In this document: positions 1-11,400 of the stretch, one piece after another
Numbering within the stretch: position 1 is the stretch's first letter
Layout: every line of letters starts with the position of its first letter
NCBI RefSeq assembly: GCF_964656455.1
Contig: NC_135718.1
Location: 46,810,014-46,874,013, forward strand
DNA from: Halichoerus grypus
Lineage: Eukaryota > Chordata > Mammalia > Carnivora > Phocidae
Reading direction: 5' to 3'
DNA: 64,000 nucleotides
Notes under the pieces: model-generated
Told to the model about the DNA's origin: nothing
The model's input: the letters and a program-made list of their open reading frames with translations, nothing else
Databases searched by the model: none
Made by a program: the position numbers and the translations under genes

Positions 1-1862
1 TCCAAGCTGGACTCGAGAGAAGCAGCCAAACTTAACTTTGAAATACGGTGATGGGCACAGCCTGTGGCCTTGGGTGCCCTGGCTGTGGCCTCCTGCTGCC
101 CTCTGCTGGCTGTCCCTGGGACAGGCTAGCAAACTCCCAGAGATCGCAGGGGAAGCAAAGGCAACAGCAGGGGGCTGGGAGGGGGGCGGTGCCTCAGGAG
201 CTCTTTGCAACTTCCGAGCGTTCTTCCTCTCCCCTTTTGCCTGGTGCTACACCCACTTGGAATGCCTTTCCTAAACGTCTCTACCCTTTAAGTCCAGATC
301 CGGATGCACATTCCCTCTGGGTGACCACAAGTGTCCAGCAAGCCCTCAGTACTGGTGGGATTCTCTGCTCGTTGTCTGTGTGTCTGTCTCATTTCCAAAC
401 CTAACTGTGAGTTCTTCAGGGCAGGACCCGCATGCCACCTCCATCCTCCTCCTGGTCTGCCCACCTCAGATCTCTGTGTCCAGGGCAATTTCAGAATCCC
501 CCCAAGGACAAGACCACACGGCTCACCCTTTGGAGGCTGGGTTTGTGGGCTTCCCATTGGGCTCCCCGTGGACTTTCTGGGTATCTCTCTCTCAAGTCCA
601 ATCAGAATCAGGCCCTGGGCTTTTTATTCCCTATTCCCCGCCCCCAGCACCAACGAGGAGGTTTGCCTGTGATTTTGGTAGTGACCCCTCATCCTCTCAA
701 AAGTACTGAGGAGTTCAGGCTGAGGACCTGTAAGTAAGGAGACTTGAGAGAGTGCCCAGGGACCCCTTGGGCAGCAGCAGAGGGCCCAGCACTGGGAGGG
801 ATGGGGGATCTCCTGTGGGTCTCAAATGTAGAAGACCGTGCTATCCTGCCGCTGGGCAGTCTATGAGGCAATGCTGTCTTCCTAAAGCTGGGAGCCCAGC
901 TGATGGAAGCACCAGGAGTCTTGCAGAGGTCCCAGAAAGGGCTTGGCTCACTGATGAAACTCAGGGGCATCCTCCCTGTTGGGCTCCCTCGGGTCCTGCA
1001 GAGCAGTGCCCTCCTAAGACAAGAATGGCAAACATCAGCACACAGGGTGCCCCTCTCCTCCGCTATGTCTGGGGCAGACAAAAGGCATCAAGTACCTCCT
1101 ACTCAGCCTGGATGAGACCCTGAAAGCCATTTAACCCTGCCATTATCACCAAGGGATCTGGACTGTGTGTGGAAAGTGACTTCCTGTCCACCGCGGGCTG
1201 GTGCTCCTGACAAGTCCAGCTTCCTGTTCACCTGAGAACCTATGGCCTCGGTGATCACAAAAGGACTATCCAGTGCCTTGTGCAGGGTTGCATGTGTGAC
1301 CCTCACCCCCAGTGAGAACGGGGTCTGGAGAGCCGACCTTGCCCAGCTGTGCTGAGCCCTTCCCGAGCTCTGTCTGGGAAGCTGTTCCCGGACCATCATC
1401 CCCCCTTCCACCGATGACATCTGGTCCCCAAGCACTCCAAGGACAGGCATCAGAAAAGGTGGTGTGCATTTTGGCTTCACTGTGTAAAGGAGGTTTGGGG
1501 AGGACAGAGGTGGAGGACAGCTGGATGCGTCAGAGGTGGCTTAACATCACACCCACTGCTACCGGTCATTCTCAACTCCTGCACCACGGTGATGCGCTGA
1601 GTTCCAGGTCAGAGAAAAAGCAGTGCCACTTTCCTCCTCCCCAGCCAGGATGCTAGACCCTGCTGCAGTCTCGGGGCCACAGCTGTGGATCCGGAGCCCA
1701 GCCACAGAGTCCACGTGAGGGAGGGCTGTGGAGGGATGCCCAAGTCCCTTTGTCCTAGCTGCCTCTAAGCCTGATCAACAGCGAAAAGGAAGTGAATAGA
1801 TTGCCTTTAAAGTTCTTTCAGTCTTTTTCACATCTGTGATTATAGTGCCTTTCTTATTGCTC
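1..1862. other. Intergenic, no gene recognised
   Basis: GC-rich to mixed sequence lying 3' of SFTPD. Short open frames occur on both strands, but none shows a recognisable domain, splice pattern or codon signature. I see no dense repeats here. Confidence 0.5.
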
Positions 1863-1863
1863 A

Positions 1864-2202
1864 CAGTTGACCCTTGAATAGCAGACGTTAGGGACTCTAA
1901 CCTCCCATGAAGTTGAAACTCCACATACAACTTTTGTCTTCCCAAAACTTTACTAATAGCCTATTGCTGACCAGAAGTCATACTCATAACATGAATGGTC
2001 AAAAACCACACAATTTTGTATTGTTACACATATTATACACTGTATTCTTGTAACAAAGTAAGCTACAGAAAAAAAAAAAAAGTGTTATTAAGCCATCAGG
2101 AAGAGAAAGAACATTTACAGTACTATACTGTATTTATAAAAAGAAAATCCACATATAAGTGGACCCACACAGTCTAAACCTGTGTGGTTCAAAGGTCAAC
2201 TG
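1864..2202 (+). mobile_element. Tigger/pogo-type MITE (MER28/Tigger2-like)
   Basis: The ends form a terminal inverted repeat: CAGTTGACCCTTGAA on the left and TTCAAAGGTCAACTG on the right. A TA dinucleotide follows the right end, as expected for pogo/Tigger insertions. The roughly 340-bp interior has no coding capacity. Its layout (AT-rich centre with TACAGTACTATACTGTA and AAGTGGACCC near the right end) agrees with my recollection of the non-autonomous MER28 family. Confidence 0.75.
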
Positions 2203-2421
2203 TACGGTGCATAGTGGTGTTTTGTCTTTTTTTTTTTTCTTATATAGATTTTTCAAGATGTATTTTTCTCATTTGGCTTTAAAAAATGTGGTTTCTGGGC
2301 TAACTTATCATTTCTATCATTTTTATTTATTTTCTATTTCATTAGTTTCACTTTATATCTATTTGCTTTGTCCTTCCTTTACTTTCTATTGTTTGAAATT
2401 TTGTTTTAAAAAGATAAATAC

Positions 2422-2622
2422 TGGGATGCATGGGTGGCTCAGTCAGTTAAGCACCTGCCTTCGGCTCAGGTCGTGATCCCAGGGTCCTGGGATCGAGTAC
2501 TGCATCGGGCTCCCTGCTCAGTGGGGAGCCTGCCTCTCCCTCTGCCTGCCGCTCCCCCTGCTTGTGCGCACTCTTTCTCTCTCTCTCTGACAAATAAATA
2601 AATAAAATCTTTAAAAAAAAAA
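2422..2622 (+). mobile_element. Can-SINE, long form
   Basis: Full-length tRNA-derived head, CT-rich middle, AAATAAATAAATAAAATCTTT and an A-tail. An imperfect target duplication (AAGATAAATACT / AAGATGAATACT) flanks it. Confidence 0.9.
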
Positions 2623-3384
2623 GATGAATACTTGGTTCGATTATTTTCAATTCATGCTTTAAAAATTTTTTTGTAATAATGAAAGTAAAGTATATATCCC
2701 TTGAATATAACTCTAACTCTAGCCCATAGATTTTGGGACTACTTACTGTTGCTGAATTTAGTTTTTTAAATTACTACTAAGATTGTGCATTTTTTCATGT
2801 TTCAACACTATTGGACATCAGTATTCCTTGTTTTATGAATTTTTTCTTCTCATTCTTTATCCCATTTTTCCTAATTATTCATCAGTTTATTGTTTTTTCT
2901 CTTATGTGCTTTGCAAATAAATCAACATTTTACTTTTCATTTTACGTTGGGTTTTACTTTTTGGCAGAGAAGTTTTATGTCTTTTTTGTGTGGTCTGATG
3001 TATCAATAATATTGTTTTGGGTTTTCTTCTCTGAGATCATTCTTAGATATCTCTTTTCCCCTCCAAGACTATAGAATCATCACTTATATTTTCTTCTGAT
3101 TTTGATTTGTATATGTAACAAAAAGAATCTGATTTTATTTTTCCTCTAAATGCTTAACCATTTACGTCAGCATTATTAACTCAGCAATCATTTTCCTACT
3201 ATTTTGGTATTCTATTTTTATCATGCATAGATGATACAAATGTGTACATATGCATCCTTGGACCTGTGTTTGGACTTCGTGGGTTTTCACATCATCTCTA
3301 TTCCAGTGTCACTAATATACTAATTAGGTTAGTTTTATAAAACCTTTTAATATAAGATGACCAAGTTCAGTCTCATTTTTTATT
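2623..3384. other. AT-rich intergenic stretch
   Basis: T-rich sequence with no supported gene. It may be decayed LINE sequence, but no diagnostic LINE segment is clear. Confidence 0.35.
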
Positions 3385-3586
3385 TTTTTAAGATTTTATT
3401 TATTTAAGATAGAGAGCGTGCCTGGGGTGGGGGCTGGAGGAGGAGCAAGGGAGAGCGAGAGAGAGAAGCAGACTCTGTGCTGAGTGCAGAGCCCAGTGAG
3501 GGGCTTGATCCCATGACCCAGAGATTATGACCTGAGCTGACATCAAGAGTCAGACGCCCAACTGACTGAGCCACCCAGGCGTCCCC
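3385..3586 (-). mobile_element. Can-SINE, diverged long form
   Basis: Reverse-oriented SINE ending in GAGCCACCCAGGCGTCCCC. It contains the 'ATCAAGAGTCAGACGCCCAACTG' type of segment, split by substitutions, which marks an older subfamily than most copies in the window. Confidence 0.85.
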
Positions 3587-6533
3587 ATTCTCATTATTTT
3601 TAAATTTTTTTCACTGTTCTAGGATGTTTATTCTTTCCTAAGAGCTTAGGAATCACTTGATGAGGCCCTTAAAGGACTTGGGATGGAATCTTTGGCGAAC
3701 TCACATCCCTCTCGGTCGGTGGATGGGGGTCAGGCATCCGGGAGGCCAGGCATCGGGCTGGCTCAAAACCCAATCCTGGTTCTTCCCTCCTCTTCTTGCC
3801 CGGACCCAGCCCTCTGGTCACAGAGTGCCCGTGCTTGGCCCCAGGCTGCCGCCTGACCTTTCAGCCCTGGCCTGGGGCCAGCCAATCATAAAAGGGTAGA
3901 AAGCCTGGTGGTAAAGACGCAGCGCTACTTCCTCAGATCAAAGGGCCTGGAAACATCTTGAAAACACTTTATTCAGCCCTATAGACAGACTTACAAATAG
4001 GAATTGAGGATTTCATTCACTCAACTCTTTCATGTATTTACTCCATTAATTCTGCCAACGTACTAAAAACTACAAAAAGTACCATTTTGCTCAGGAAGGG
4101 CCCGCATGAGTCCCTCTGGGACTCAAAGTTGTTTGAGCCAGGCAGTCTGAGAGATTACACTGCTTAAGTAAATGGAGGGCAAGGAGGCTACTATTCAGTG
4201 TGTCACAGATATGGATGGGCTATGGATGCTGCAGTGACAACCCGCAAATCTCACTCAGAGCCCAAGTGGTTGCAAGTGATCCCCCCTAGATCCACAAGGG
4301 TAGTTGTGCTCCATGAATTTGCTCAGGTTTCCAGAATGCTGGATTGTAGAGTAACTTCATAGCCACCAAAGCCTTCTGTGATCACAGTGGCAGCAGAAAA
4401 GAGGGCATTTGGGGATATGCCCTGGTCCTCATCTGCGTCCTCCCAGAGGTGACACATGTCACAAGCCTGCCTTCGTAAGGCCTCCCTCATTGAAATATTG
4501 GTGAAAAACAGTAGCATCTACAAAACACCTGCTATTAGCCATCCAGAGGCCTCAGTCACAGACGATGCCCCTGAACAATAGTGAGAGTCTGAGTAGCCTG
4601 GAGATTCCGCAAGGTGACGGCTCCCTATTCTCCCCGTTAACGGGTTTTAGACTTGCCCACTCATTCTAATCCATTTCTTGAGCATCTCGATTGCCCGTTG
4701 CTGGAACACGTTCTAGAGCTTACCTCTAAGGCTCTGGATGTGCGGGGCTGCAGCAGCTATGAGGGCGTGACCAGCCGTTTCCATCTCTGTGGGTCAGTTC
4801 CTGACAAATATTTGAGGTATAAATTCATATTTTACTCCTCCTGATAGATACCTGGTTTTCTCTGCTCTTGTATATAAGACGTAGGTAACTTGAAAAGTCA
4901 AGCACACTATTAACCTTGGGCTGAGGACATGCAAAAGATAAGAGTGATGGAGAATGCCCTCCACGTAAGCAATTCCCTTTTATATCAAGGGAATGCAGAA
5001 GAAACCTAGGATCCTGAAAAAGCAAACATCAGAGGTCTCCCCACTGGCTGTTCATTGTGGGACGTGGGCTGGTTTGGTGCCAGGAGGGTTGAGAACCACG
5101 GAGTAACTTGAGAATCTTCTGTTAAACTGAACAGGGCCTTCCCTATGAAACTGCTGTGGCTGTCCCCTGTCTAAACAGGGAAGGATCCCAGTCTTCTCCC
5201 ATGATGTCACCTGGCACTGTGAGGGTCACAACATCTCCTGAGATCATAAGAATCACACAGCCCGGGCTTTACATGGCACCTAGGCTACTAAAGCAGGGAC
5301 CAGGGCTACTATGATTGGGATGGGGCTGATAATGTTTAAGATCTGTGTTGACCTTTGCCCATGATAGAAGTACTTGCAAGGGAGACCTCTAGTTCAGGAA
5401 TGGGCTCAGGCTTGAATTTTCTGAAATGCTTGCCTCAGTCCTCTGCATTAGTCAAGCTGTAGCTACAGAGCCCAAATGACCCTCCTTACTTGTTCTCGGT
5501 GCTGGAGAGCAAACCAGGCCCCTGTGGCCCCACGGTGCAGATAGATTGGCCCCCTCTTCCTAGGGTTTGGGGTCTCAGCATTCCCAGCCTTCAACATCAC
5601 AGAAGATTTCTTTCCTTCCTACTGAGTCACATAGTGCTGCACTCTTTCCTTCTCTCTTGTCAAGAAATAGGCTTGGCTTAAGTGTCAGGATGGGTAGTGA
5701 TCACTTTTAGAGGGTCTGCCCAAACCACCATGACCTTGCATGGATCCCAGTGGCCATATTGTCCTGTGCGGACCCACCCTCCAGGTTTAGGTGATTGGAC
5801 CAGAGGCGGGCATCTGAGACAGACTCATTTTCATAGGAGTTTTGAATTGCTATCAAGCAAGAGTTTCTTATCTCTGGGTGGCGATTTCTGTGATTTCGCC
5901 CTACATGGGCAGTCAAGAGAGTGGGAAGAAGAGGAAGCTGAGGTGGGAAGGAGGAAGAGGCAAGGATGCAGAAGCCAGGGAAACAGCAGACGCTGTCTCC
6001 CAGTCCTCCTTGGGCCAATTCACAACTCTCTGTTCTTAGAAGAAACGCTCCTATTTTGCTTAAAGCTCGATTCAGTTGTTCTTCATATTTGCAATTAAAA
6101 ACAAACAAACAAACAAAAAGGCCTTTCTAAGCTCCCTCAGTGAGTGTGTCCAGGTGTGGCCTCTGTGCTGGAGAGTTGTTTGCCCTTACTGTGGAACTCA
6201 CTTATATTTCAGAAGCTGCCAGGAATTGGGGATTTTTTTAGTAACAGGAGAAAGATCGTGGCAGAGAGCCTGAGCTGTGCGCTGGTGGGAGATGCGGTTT
6301 TGTTTTCAGGCCTGCTGTCCTATGTACTGGATGTGGCTGTAGGAGTGTTGGGCAGAGGACCAGGGGGACCCATTGAGGAAGGGCCAGAAAGGGCAGAGCT
6401 CATGGTCTCTGGGAACAAGGGAGAGAGTGGTTGGCTCTCTGTCTAGGGGAAGGGCATGACCCCCTCCTATGAGCTTGTGCTTCACCCAGGTGTCATTCCA
6501 ATTTCTTAAGCATAGGTTCATTTATATTTTTGG
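3587..6533. other. Intergenic, no gene recognised
   Basis: Mixed-composition sequence. A CCAAT-like (CCAATC) and a CATAAAAG motif sit next to each other near 3881-3892, but no credible exon follows. Several short open frames exist on both strands and none resembles a known protein. Confidence 0.45.
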
Positions 6534-6718
6534 GTTTTTGTTTTTTTTTTTTTAATGTCAGAGAGAGAGAGAGAGCACAAGCAGGGGGAGTGGCAGGCAG
6601 AGGGAGAAGCAGGCTTCCCGCTGAGCAAGGAGCCCGATGTGGGGCTCTATCCCAGGACCCTGGGATCATGACCTGAGCCGAAGGCAGATGCTTAACCGAC
6701 TGAGCCACCCAGGCATCT
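6534..6718 (-). mobile_element. Can-SINE, long form
   Basis: Reverse-oriented copy: poly-T, AG-rich tract, then GAGCCACCCAGGCATC at its 5' end. The flanks CATTTATATTTTT and CATTTACATTCTT look like a slightly diverged target duplication. Confidence 0.85.
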
Positions 6719-6736
6719 CTCATTTACATTCTTTGT

Positions 6737-6880
6737 AGTACTTGGTCATGGTGAGCACAGGGTGATGTATGGAACTGTTGAATCGCTATACTCTACACCT
6801 GAAACTAATATAACTCTGTATGCTAACTAACTGGAATTAAGATAAAAACTTAATTAAAAAAAAGAAGAAAAGAAAATACC
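6737..6880 (+). mobile_element. LINE-1 3' end fragment
   Basis: Contains the L1 3' UTR hallmark 'ACACCTGAAACTAATATAA', followed by an AACTGGAATTAA-type terminus and an A-rich tail. The fragment is severely 5' truncated and non-coding. Confidence 0.7.
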
Positions 6881-7790
6881 AAAAAATTTTTTGCAGTACT
6901 GTGTCAGTAAAATCGACTAAATTTATGCAGAGGACTTTGGCCTAAAAATGTACAGGCCAAAAGTATAAGCTCTGAGGTGAGACGACTTTGGCACGACTGA
7001 ACTGCACTCCTGGGGCCACATGCGACTCCCGGTGTGCTCTGCGTCCTGGTTTCCAGAGCTGTAGAATGAGGAACCTTTGGCGAGACTACCTCTGGGGCGG
7101 GGTGGAGAAAGAACATTCCTGGAACTGTCAGGCCAGACGAGGGTTGGGGATAAATGTGAGCCTGGCTGGACACCCTCCGTGCCTGAGATTCCAAATGGAT
7201 CTGGGGTTGTGTGGATGGAACTCCCTCCCATGAACCGAGAGGCAGTCATATGACATGAAGAGAGAGAGCTCCTGGGCCGTGCAGGGATGAGGCCCGGCCT
7301 ACTGGGCATAGGGCCATGCAGTCGGGGGAGGCAGACACTCGCCGCCAGGTCATCCCCCTGTCCTCTGCCGCTTCCTGGGCACCGGCCTTGAAGCAAGAGG
7401 CAGCCACTGAGGCCTGCCAGCCCCGGGGCTCCAGCTTGCATTGGCTGGAGGAGCCTGGGGTTCAGGGAGAGGTCCCCCAACAGGGATATGCACATGGGAG
7501 CTGTCAGGAGAAGGAATTCGAAGCCTTGGACAGGATGAGTTGCACCTGGAGTGAGTCGGGCCAGAAGAGAACGGAAGGAGAGCAGGGGCCCCCACCGCGG
7601 CATGAAGCGGTCAAGAAGGGAGGAGCAAACGAGGCTGACGAGGCCGGACAAAAGTCAGCAAGAGCGCTGCTCTGGAAGCTGCTCTGGAAGAGGAGGAAGA
7701 GGGCAGGGCAGGGCTGGTCAGCCGGTCAAACGTGGCAGAGAGTGTGAGGAGGAGGACGGCTGAGGAGGAGCCACTGGATTTTGCCATGGG
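6881..7790. other. 3' flank of SFTPD, no gene recognised
   Basis: GC-rich flank downstream of the SFTPD poly(A) signal. A long open frame (6923-7651, minus) is present, but its composition is that of GC-rich non-coding DNA and no domain is visible. Confidence 0.45.
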
Positions 7791-7809
7791 GAGGTCGTGG
7801 GGACCCAAT

Positions 7810-7815
7810 TTTATT
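7810..7815 (-). terminator. Putative SFTPD polyadenylation signal
   Basis: AATAAA on the minus strand, about 230 bases past the SFTPD stop codon. It is the first canonical signal downstream of the lectin exon, which predicts a short 3' UTR. Confidence 0.7.
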
Positions 7816-8042
7816 CCTTGCCACTGGGAGAGCAGCGGGCCCCTTCTTCCTGACAGGTCTTGCGTGTGTGAAGCCATCTGACTCGGAGAGAGGCGTTCCG
7901 CGGGGACCTGCCTTCTGGCCACCCCCCATGGCTCTGCGGAGAAGCCCTGGCCGGCAGAGGCGGCGCCATTTTACTGGGGCATCGGCAGCACACGGGCCTG
8001 GGCCTCCACCCGCTGGCCAGGCTCCCCGCCGGCCCCCGCGGC

Positions 8043-8419
8043 TCAGAACTCGCAGACCACCAGGCGCGGCTCCCCGCAGACCTTGTCGTTCCACTTGCCG
8101 TTGGTAAAGATCTCCACACAGTGCTCTGAGCCGCCATTGTTGTTGGGTTCCCCCGGGGCCCAGTTGGAATAGACCAGGGGCTCCCCGGTGGGGTAGGTGA
8201 AATTGCCCTCTGTCCCGATGTCGGTCATGCTCAGGAAAGCAGGCTTGTTCTGAACAGTGGCCAGCTCCTGCAGGGCCTCGTTCTCGGCTGCAGAGCGTGG
8301 GGAGGCCATCTGTCCCCCCGCCTGCGTACACACCTGCTGAGCGTCCTCAAAAGTCTTTTCAAAACCCCCTGTCTTGAAGATCTTCTCCCCAACAGCTCGG
8401 CCGTTGGGGAAGAGCTCCA
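8043..8419 (-). CDS. SFTPD last coding exon (lectin domain)
   Basis: Begins after a CTTCTTCTCTTAG acceptor. It completes the split Val251 codon and runs to a TGA stop after the C-terminal Val-Val-Cys-Glu-Phe. It encodes the entire carbohydrate-recognition domain with the EPN motif (mannose/glucose-type specificity) at 341-343 and the WND calcium motif at 360-362. An N-F-T sequon lies at residue 323. Confidence 0.97.
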
Positions 8420-11400
8420 CTAAGAGAAGAAGAGAGTTAGATTGGGGTTATGGCAGCGCCTGGCCCCAGCTCAGGGCTCTGAGAGCTTTGTGCTCCAACT
8501 GGAGCCCCCCTCCCCCACCCAGGCCTCCCCGGTGGGGTGTCAGGGCACCAGATAGGACAAAAGTGAGGCACTTGGTTCCAGAGCAGCCCTGACTTCACAG
8601 TGCACGCTGGGAGGAGGGCCTGTGGGCTGCAGTTAACAGATGAGGACCCTGGAGCTCAGGGAGGTTAAGTAAGAGGCCCCAAGTCACAGGCCTGCCAAAT
8701 GTAGGGTTAGGATTAAACCTTGTTTGCTGGGACACTAGAGCTAGAACATGCTCTTCCTACTTCACCCCACGTTGTGTGCTGGGGTCATTGGGGATTGGAA
8801 TGACTTTGGCCGGGGAGATGTCAGCGTGGCGGTGGGGGTAGTTTCTGAGAGTATGAAAATCAGACCCTGCATAAGAGCAGGTCTGTGGGGTTGCTGTGTG
8901 GTGGGTGGGGGCAAGGGCGGGGGGGCATCCGAGAGCCTCGATGTGCTAATCTCTGCACTCGCTGCAGACCCATGTTGGCCCCTTGGTACCCATGTGCGTG
9001 ATGCCCCAGCCAGTCAGCCTCCCCGGGGAGCTGGGGGAGGGGGGTGCAGGCACCGAGCGGTGTGGTGGCAGGGGGAGGGGACCGGTTCTGGGAGAGCCCT
9101 ATTTGGGAATCAGAAGCCAGGGGTTCCACCCCAACCTGGCAATGGCTGTCAAGGTGGGCAAAGGAAAGTCACTTCCCTTTTCAGGCCTTCTAATTCCTCA
9201 TCTCTAAAGTGGGGGCACACTTCATAAAAGCATCACCCATGGGACATATCAAGTATCTCTTTTCAGCCCATCCCAACCGCTTTTGGGCTCAGGCATGGAA
9301 ATCCTCAGGGCTCCTGAGAGGGCTGTGCCCTGGCCTCCCTGGGCTGGTTAGGCTCAGGCTGCCCCAGCCCCACTGCCCTCCTCTGAGGACCTTCAACACG
9401 GACTCGGGGCACAGATGCTCCACAGGCTCAGGATGGCACTTGAAGCAGCCCTGGACGGGGCCCGTGCGGGGGTTCACGTTATGTCCCTGCATCTGGGTGC
9501 GTACACACGTGCATACACGAACATGTCCATGTATTCGTGCAAAGGTACACGGCAGCACCCACCATCCAGATACGTGTGCATACCTACACGTGCATACCTC
9601 TGGTTGTGCTCATGAATGTCATGGTGCGGGGTGAGTGAAGGTATTTGAGTACACCCACGTGGCTGGAGCCTATGGACACGTTCCGCTTTGTGTGCAGCAG
9701 TGGGCAGAGGAGTGAGTGAACGCGTGGGCAAATACGTTTGTGGAGTGAGGAAGACATACCCAATACCTGAAACTCTCATCCTTGCTACTTAGGTACTTAG
9801 GGGACAACCCTGTGTCTTACCCAGTTGGGCCCCTTTATGCTCTACTCCTTCAGAAAACTGTTCTTTTTTTTTTTTTTTTGGATCAGGGAGATTGGATGAG
9901 TGATGTAGACTCAGTGCTGAAGTCAGGGAGAGCAGATGGGGGGGGAGGGCAGTCAAGGACTGAGGTGGAGATTCCAAAGGGCACAGGGCACTCAGGCGTG
10001 TACTCCTGGGGGCCCCTGCCTCGGCAGCATTCCAGGGTTAGGGAAGACTCTCTGCTTGAAACACCGGGGGAGGTTCAGGGAGAGTACTGGCTGGAGCCCA
10101 GAGGCAGCCAGCCCCCTGCCAGAACCTTGAGCATGTCCAGGGTGAGGTACTTGATTGGCCACACGGCAAGGCCAGGCCCCCACCAGCCTTGAACCCCAAG
10201 GGCAGCATCCCAGCCCCGGCTCTCAGGACAGTGTCTGGATTCTCTGCTGCCTTGGGCCGTGAAGCAACGTCCCTGGGCACTCACTCACAGGGCCCCACGG
10301 ATGTTAGGAATACATCCTGGGTTGGGTGTCCGCTGTCTATCACAGGGACCAGCACGGGGTAGGCAGGGTTTAGGGCACTGACTGGGTCACAGGTGGCTGT
10401 GATACTGGGGGCATCCTAGAGCCTGCTAACAGCTACCATACTTCCGTCACCCCACTGAACTGGCGATAGGGCACATCCTCCTATATGTCTCTTGCATCTA
10501 CTTGCAGATCCTGGACTATGCTCTGTCCCAGCCCTATTCTCAGCCCCAGACCTTGCCCCAGAGCCAGGTCCAGCCCTAAATGTGGTCCCAACCCATTCCA
10601 ATCCTAGACCCAAACCCAGCCAATGCCAAACCAAGGCCCAGACCCAGTCGGGGGCCTAGCCTTGGTGCCTGGCTCCAGTCAGGCCCAGGAACTTACCTTT
10701 CCTATACTGAGAGAAGGCATTCTGGAGGTGTTGTACCTGTCCGTGCAAGGCCTCCACCTGCCGCCTCAGAGCAGTGATGTCTGCCGAAGAGAGGGGCCGA
10801 GGGAAGGTAAGCCCAGCGTAGCCTGGGATCAGCTCAGAGCCTAGGCCTCAAGGGAAGGGTGCCCAGTTGCAGGCACATACTTGGGGTGGGCTAAGCTGCT
10901 GGGACCAGGTCCTAAGAAGCCCACATCTGCTGACATAACCGACCCCTGTTCCTCCCAGATTTCCCGTGGTTCTGCTATGAACTAAGTGTCCCACAAGCAG
11001 GTCCCTGCACCTCACAGACACTGACCACATGACATTTGAACTCCAAATTCTGGGCATCCCATAGCACCTCTTTTTGGGGGGATAGGAATACTTCCCATCC
11101 ATTGGGTTATTTGATACTCAGACTATGCTTTGAGTCGGGAAGGGGGCTATGCTTTCCCCAGTGATCAGATGGAAAAGCTGCCCAGGGTTGCCCTCCACTG
11201 AGTAAGTCTAAAACCAGAGCCTAATTCTCCTGCCTTCCTGCCTGCTAGCTTTCCTGTTTCCCACCACTCCCCATGATTAATGGGGCCGAAGTCTGAGAGG
11301 ATAGGCTGTCCTGATAGATAAGAGCACCACCTTCCTCCCCCTGCCCCCACCCTGGGGGAACTCCCAAATCTGGCAGGTGCCACCTTACCCGGAAGCCCAC

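Larger units (their letters stand above)
8420..10696 (-). other. SFTPD intron between neck and lectin exons
   Basis: About 2.3 kb. It holds two MIR-like fragments (near 8630 and 9105), a degenerate CACACG/TGTGCATAC-rich stretch near 9500-9620 and a repetitive CCCAGACC-type low-complexity tract near 10505-10680. No further exon is supported. Confidence 0.8.

Noticed and set aside
3872..3900. CCAAT and TATA-like motifs side by side
   Set aside because: The two motifs are only a few bases apart, not the usual spacing, and no exon or donor follows.
6923..7651. Open frame of 242 codons on the minus strand just past SFTPD
   Set aside because: GC-rich composition, Ser/Pro/Leu-rich without domain, no conserved start context, and overlapping open frames on the other strand.
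7726..8331. Open frame of 201 codons on the minus strand overlapping the SFTPD lectin exon
   Set aside because: It is a shifted-frame shadow of the lectin exon and its 3' UTR.
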